This document shows positions 37,248 to 38,366 of a DNA stretch of 38,366 nucleotides, piece after piece; position 1 is the stretch's first letter; each line of letters opens with the position of its first letter. The notes below the pieces were generated by a model. The model was not told where the DNA came from, did no database searches, and saw only the letters and a program-made list of their open reading frames with translations. Source of the DNA: an uncultured Clostridia bacterium (GTDB lineage Bacteria; Bacillota; Clostridia; UBA1381); NCBI GenBank assembly GCA_949742185.1, contig CATJNN010000269.1, positions 1 to 38,366 on the forward strand. The letters are read 5' to 3'. A program made the position numbers and the translations under genes.

Positions 37248-38366
37248 ATGAAAAAAACGGCTGCACTGCTTCTTTCGCTGGCTTTTATGGCGTCGCCGGC
37301 TTATGCCTACGACATACAAACCGATATAAGTGCGTTTGAGTTTGAAGTGTCGCTTCAAAGCGATGAAACAACTGACCGACCGACCGTTCAGATGCTGGAC
37401 GCGGAAAAGACAAAGGTAATTTATATGGGCGAGGGAATAAGCAGAGAGAACGCGGATGATACATACACGTTTGAATTTGATAAATTCAGTGTTCCGAAAA
37501 ACCTGCCCACCGGAGATTACATAATAAGGGTGGGCGGAAAAGGAATACTTACTAAGGAAGCTCCAATTAGCTTTATAAATAATAACGATAAGGCGTCGGC
37601 TTTAAACGAGCTTAACGTGGCGGCGGATAAAGGGGGCGTGCTTCTCAAAAGGTTTACAGAGCTGGGGATTGACATATCCGGCTATGCCGCGCTTTCCTCC
37701 GAATGGAGGGGCGTGGTAAATAAGGAAATAGCTAAACATAACCTTTCAAACGACGGTTCGCCGGAGCAGGTTAGTGAGAAATACGATTTATTTATGGGCG
37801 CATATACGCTGGGTATGGAAACTGCCGTTATTGCGGGGTCGGAGGACAGTAAGGCTGTGAGAGCAATGATAGACAGTTCGGAAAAGCTCGGACTTGATAA
37901 AGACGGTTATTATAAAAAGCTTACCGATAAAAACAGCGTTGCCGGTATTTTAACAAAGAAAAAGTTTACGCCGCAAATAACGCGCGAGGAACTGGTAAAG
38001 GAATTTGACGGAGCGGTGCTTGTGGCTGTAATAAATCAGCTTGACTGGGGCAGCGCGAAAGCGGCGGCGGAGTATTATTCCGAAAAAGGCGTTGTAGATA
38101 TAGATTTCAGTGATTTTAAAAATCTCAGCGGAGTGAAGCAGGGGAATGTTTTTAAGGACTTGAAAAATGCAAGGATTACAGACTACAAAGACGTTTCGGC
38201 GCAGTTCGATTTACTTGTGGATAAATATAAAAATACGCCGTCTTCCGGTTCGTCAGGAGGCGGTGGAGGAGGAACGGGCGGAGGTTCGCACGGCGGCGCC
38301 GGATTTGCGGCTCCGGTGTATACGCCAAATATAATTCCGACGCCCGCTCCGCAGCCGGAAAATACG
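37248..38366 (+). CDS. Secreted surface protein with helical domain and Gly-rich linker, 3'-truncated by the window; C-terminal SLH domains expected beyond the edge
   Basis: ATG 37248 is open to the window end (373 codons, absent from the ORF track): MKKTAALLLSLAFMASPAYA signal peptide, ...ARITDYKDVSAQFDLLVDKYKNTPSSGSSGGGGGGTGGGSHGGAG, then a Pro-rich stretch. Confidence 0.8.
   Translation, partial: MKKTAALLLSLAFMASPAYAYDIQTDISAFEFEVSLQSDETTDRPTVQMLDAEKTKVIYMGEGISRENADDTYTFEFDKFSVPKNLPTGDYIIRVGGKGILTKEAPISFINNNDKASALNELNVAADKGGVLLKRFTELGIDISGYAALSSEWRGVVNKEIAKHNLSNDGSPEQVSEKYDLFMGAYTLGMETAVIAGSEDSKAVRAMIDSSEKLGLDKDGYYKKLTDKNSVAGILTKKKFTPQITREELVKEFDGAVLVAVINQLDWGSAKAAAEYYSEKGVVDIDFSDFKNLSGVKQGNVFKDLKNARITDYKDVSAQFDLLVDKYKNTPSSGSSGGGGGGTGGGSHGGAGFAAPVYTPNIIPTPAPQPENT

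Noticed and set aside
1421-37266. Many antisense or out-of-frame ORFs of 60-160 aa (e.g. 1421-1858 -, 13369-13848 -, 23179-23580 -, 31626-32225 -)
   Set aside because: They overlap well-supported CDSs, lack recognisable domains or consistent RBSs, and look like shadow ORFs.
1-38366. CRISPR arrays, tRNA/rRNA genes, transposases, phage genes, toxin-antitoxin or defence systems
   Set aside because: None recognised; the only notable repeats are those listed.

Overview
The window is a gene-dense, low-GC Clostridia-like carbohydrate-utilisation and cell-surface locus. A gut pectin degrader resembling Monoglobus is a plausible source, but that is inference. From left to right: (i) A + strand run of nine genes (1-18691) encodes a truncated FAD-dependent oxidoreductase, a sugar ABC transporter (lipoprotein SBP plus two permeases), two paralogous secreted clan GH-A-like glycosidases, a LamG-like non-catalytic protein, a 1319-aa surface protein with C-terminal SLH domains, and an 882-aa protein with N-terminal SLH-like sequence. 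(ii) beta-phosphoglucomutase and a GH65 phosphorylase follow. (iii) A two-gene unit with its own promoter and terminator encodes a cohesin-like/CuAO_N protein and an InlB B-repeat protein. (iv) A - strand operon encodes an SBP, a YesN-like regulator, a YesM-like kinase and a cytoplasmic GH28. (v) A divergent + strand operon encodes GH105, an uncharacterised 570-aa protein, an 870-aa paralog of the 882-aa protein, and a Gly-linker surface protein cut by the window end. No tRNA, rRNA, CRISPR array or transposase was recognised. The most interesting points are the twice-occurring pair of an N-SLH giant with a helical/Gly-linker surface protein, a near-perfect 93-nt hairpin before pgmB, a 21-nt direct repeat bracketing a hairpin-rich insert in the GH105 promoter, and several unnamed modules shared between secreted proteins. 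All family calls were made by eye, with no database search.
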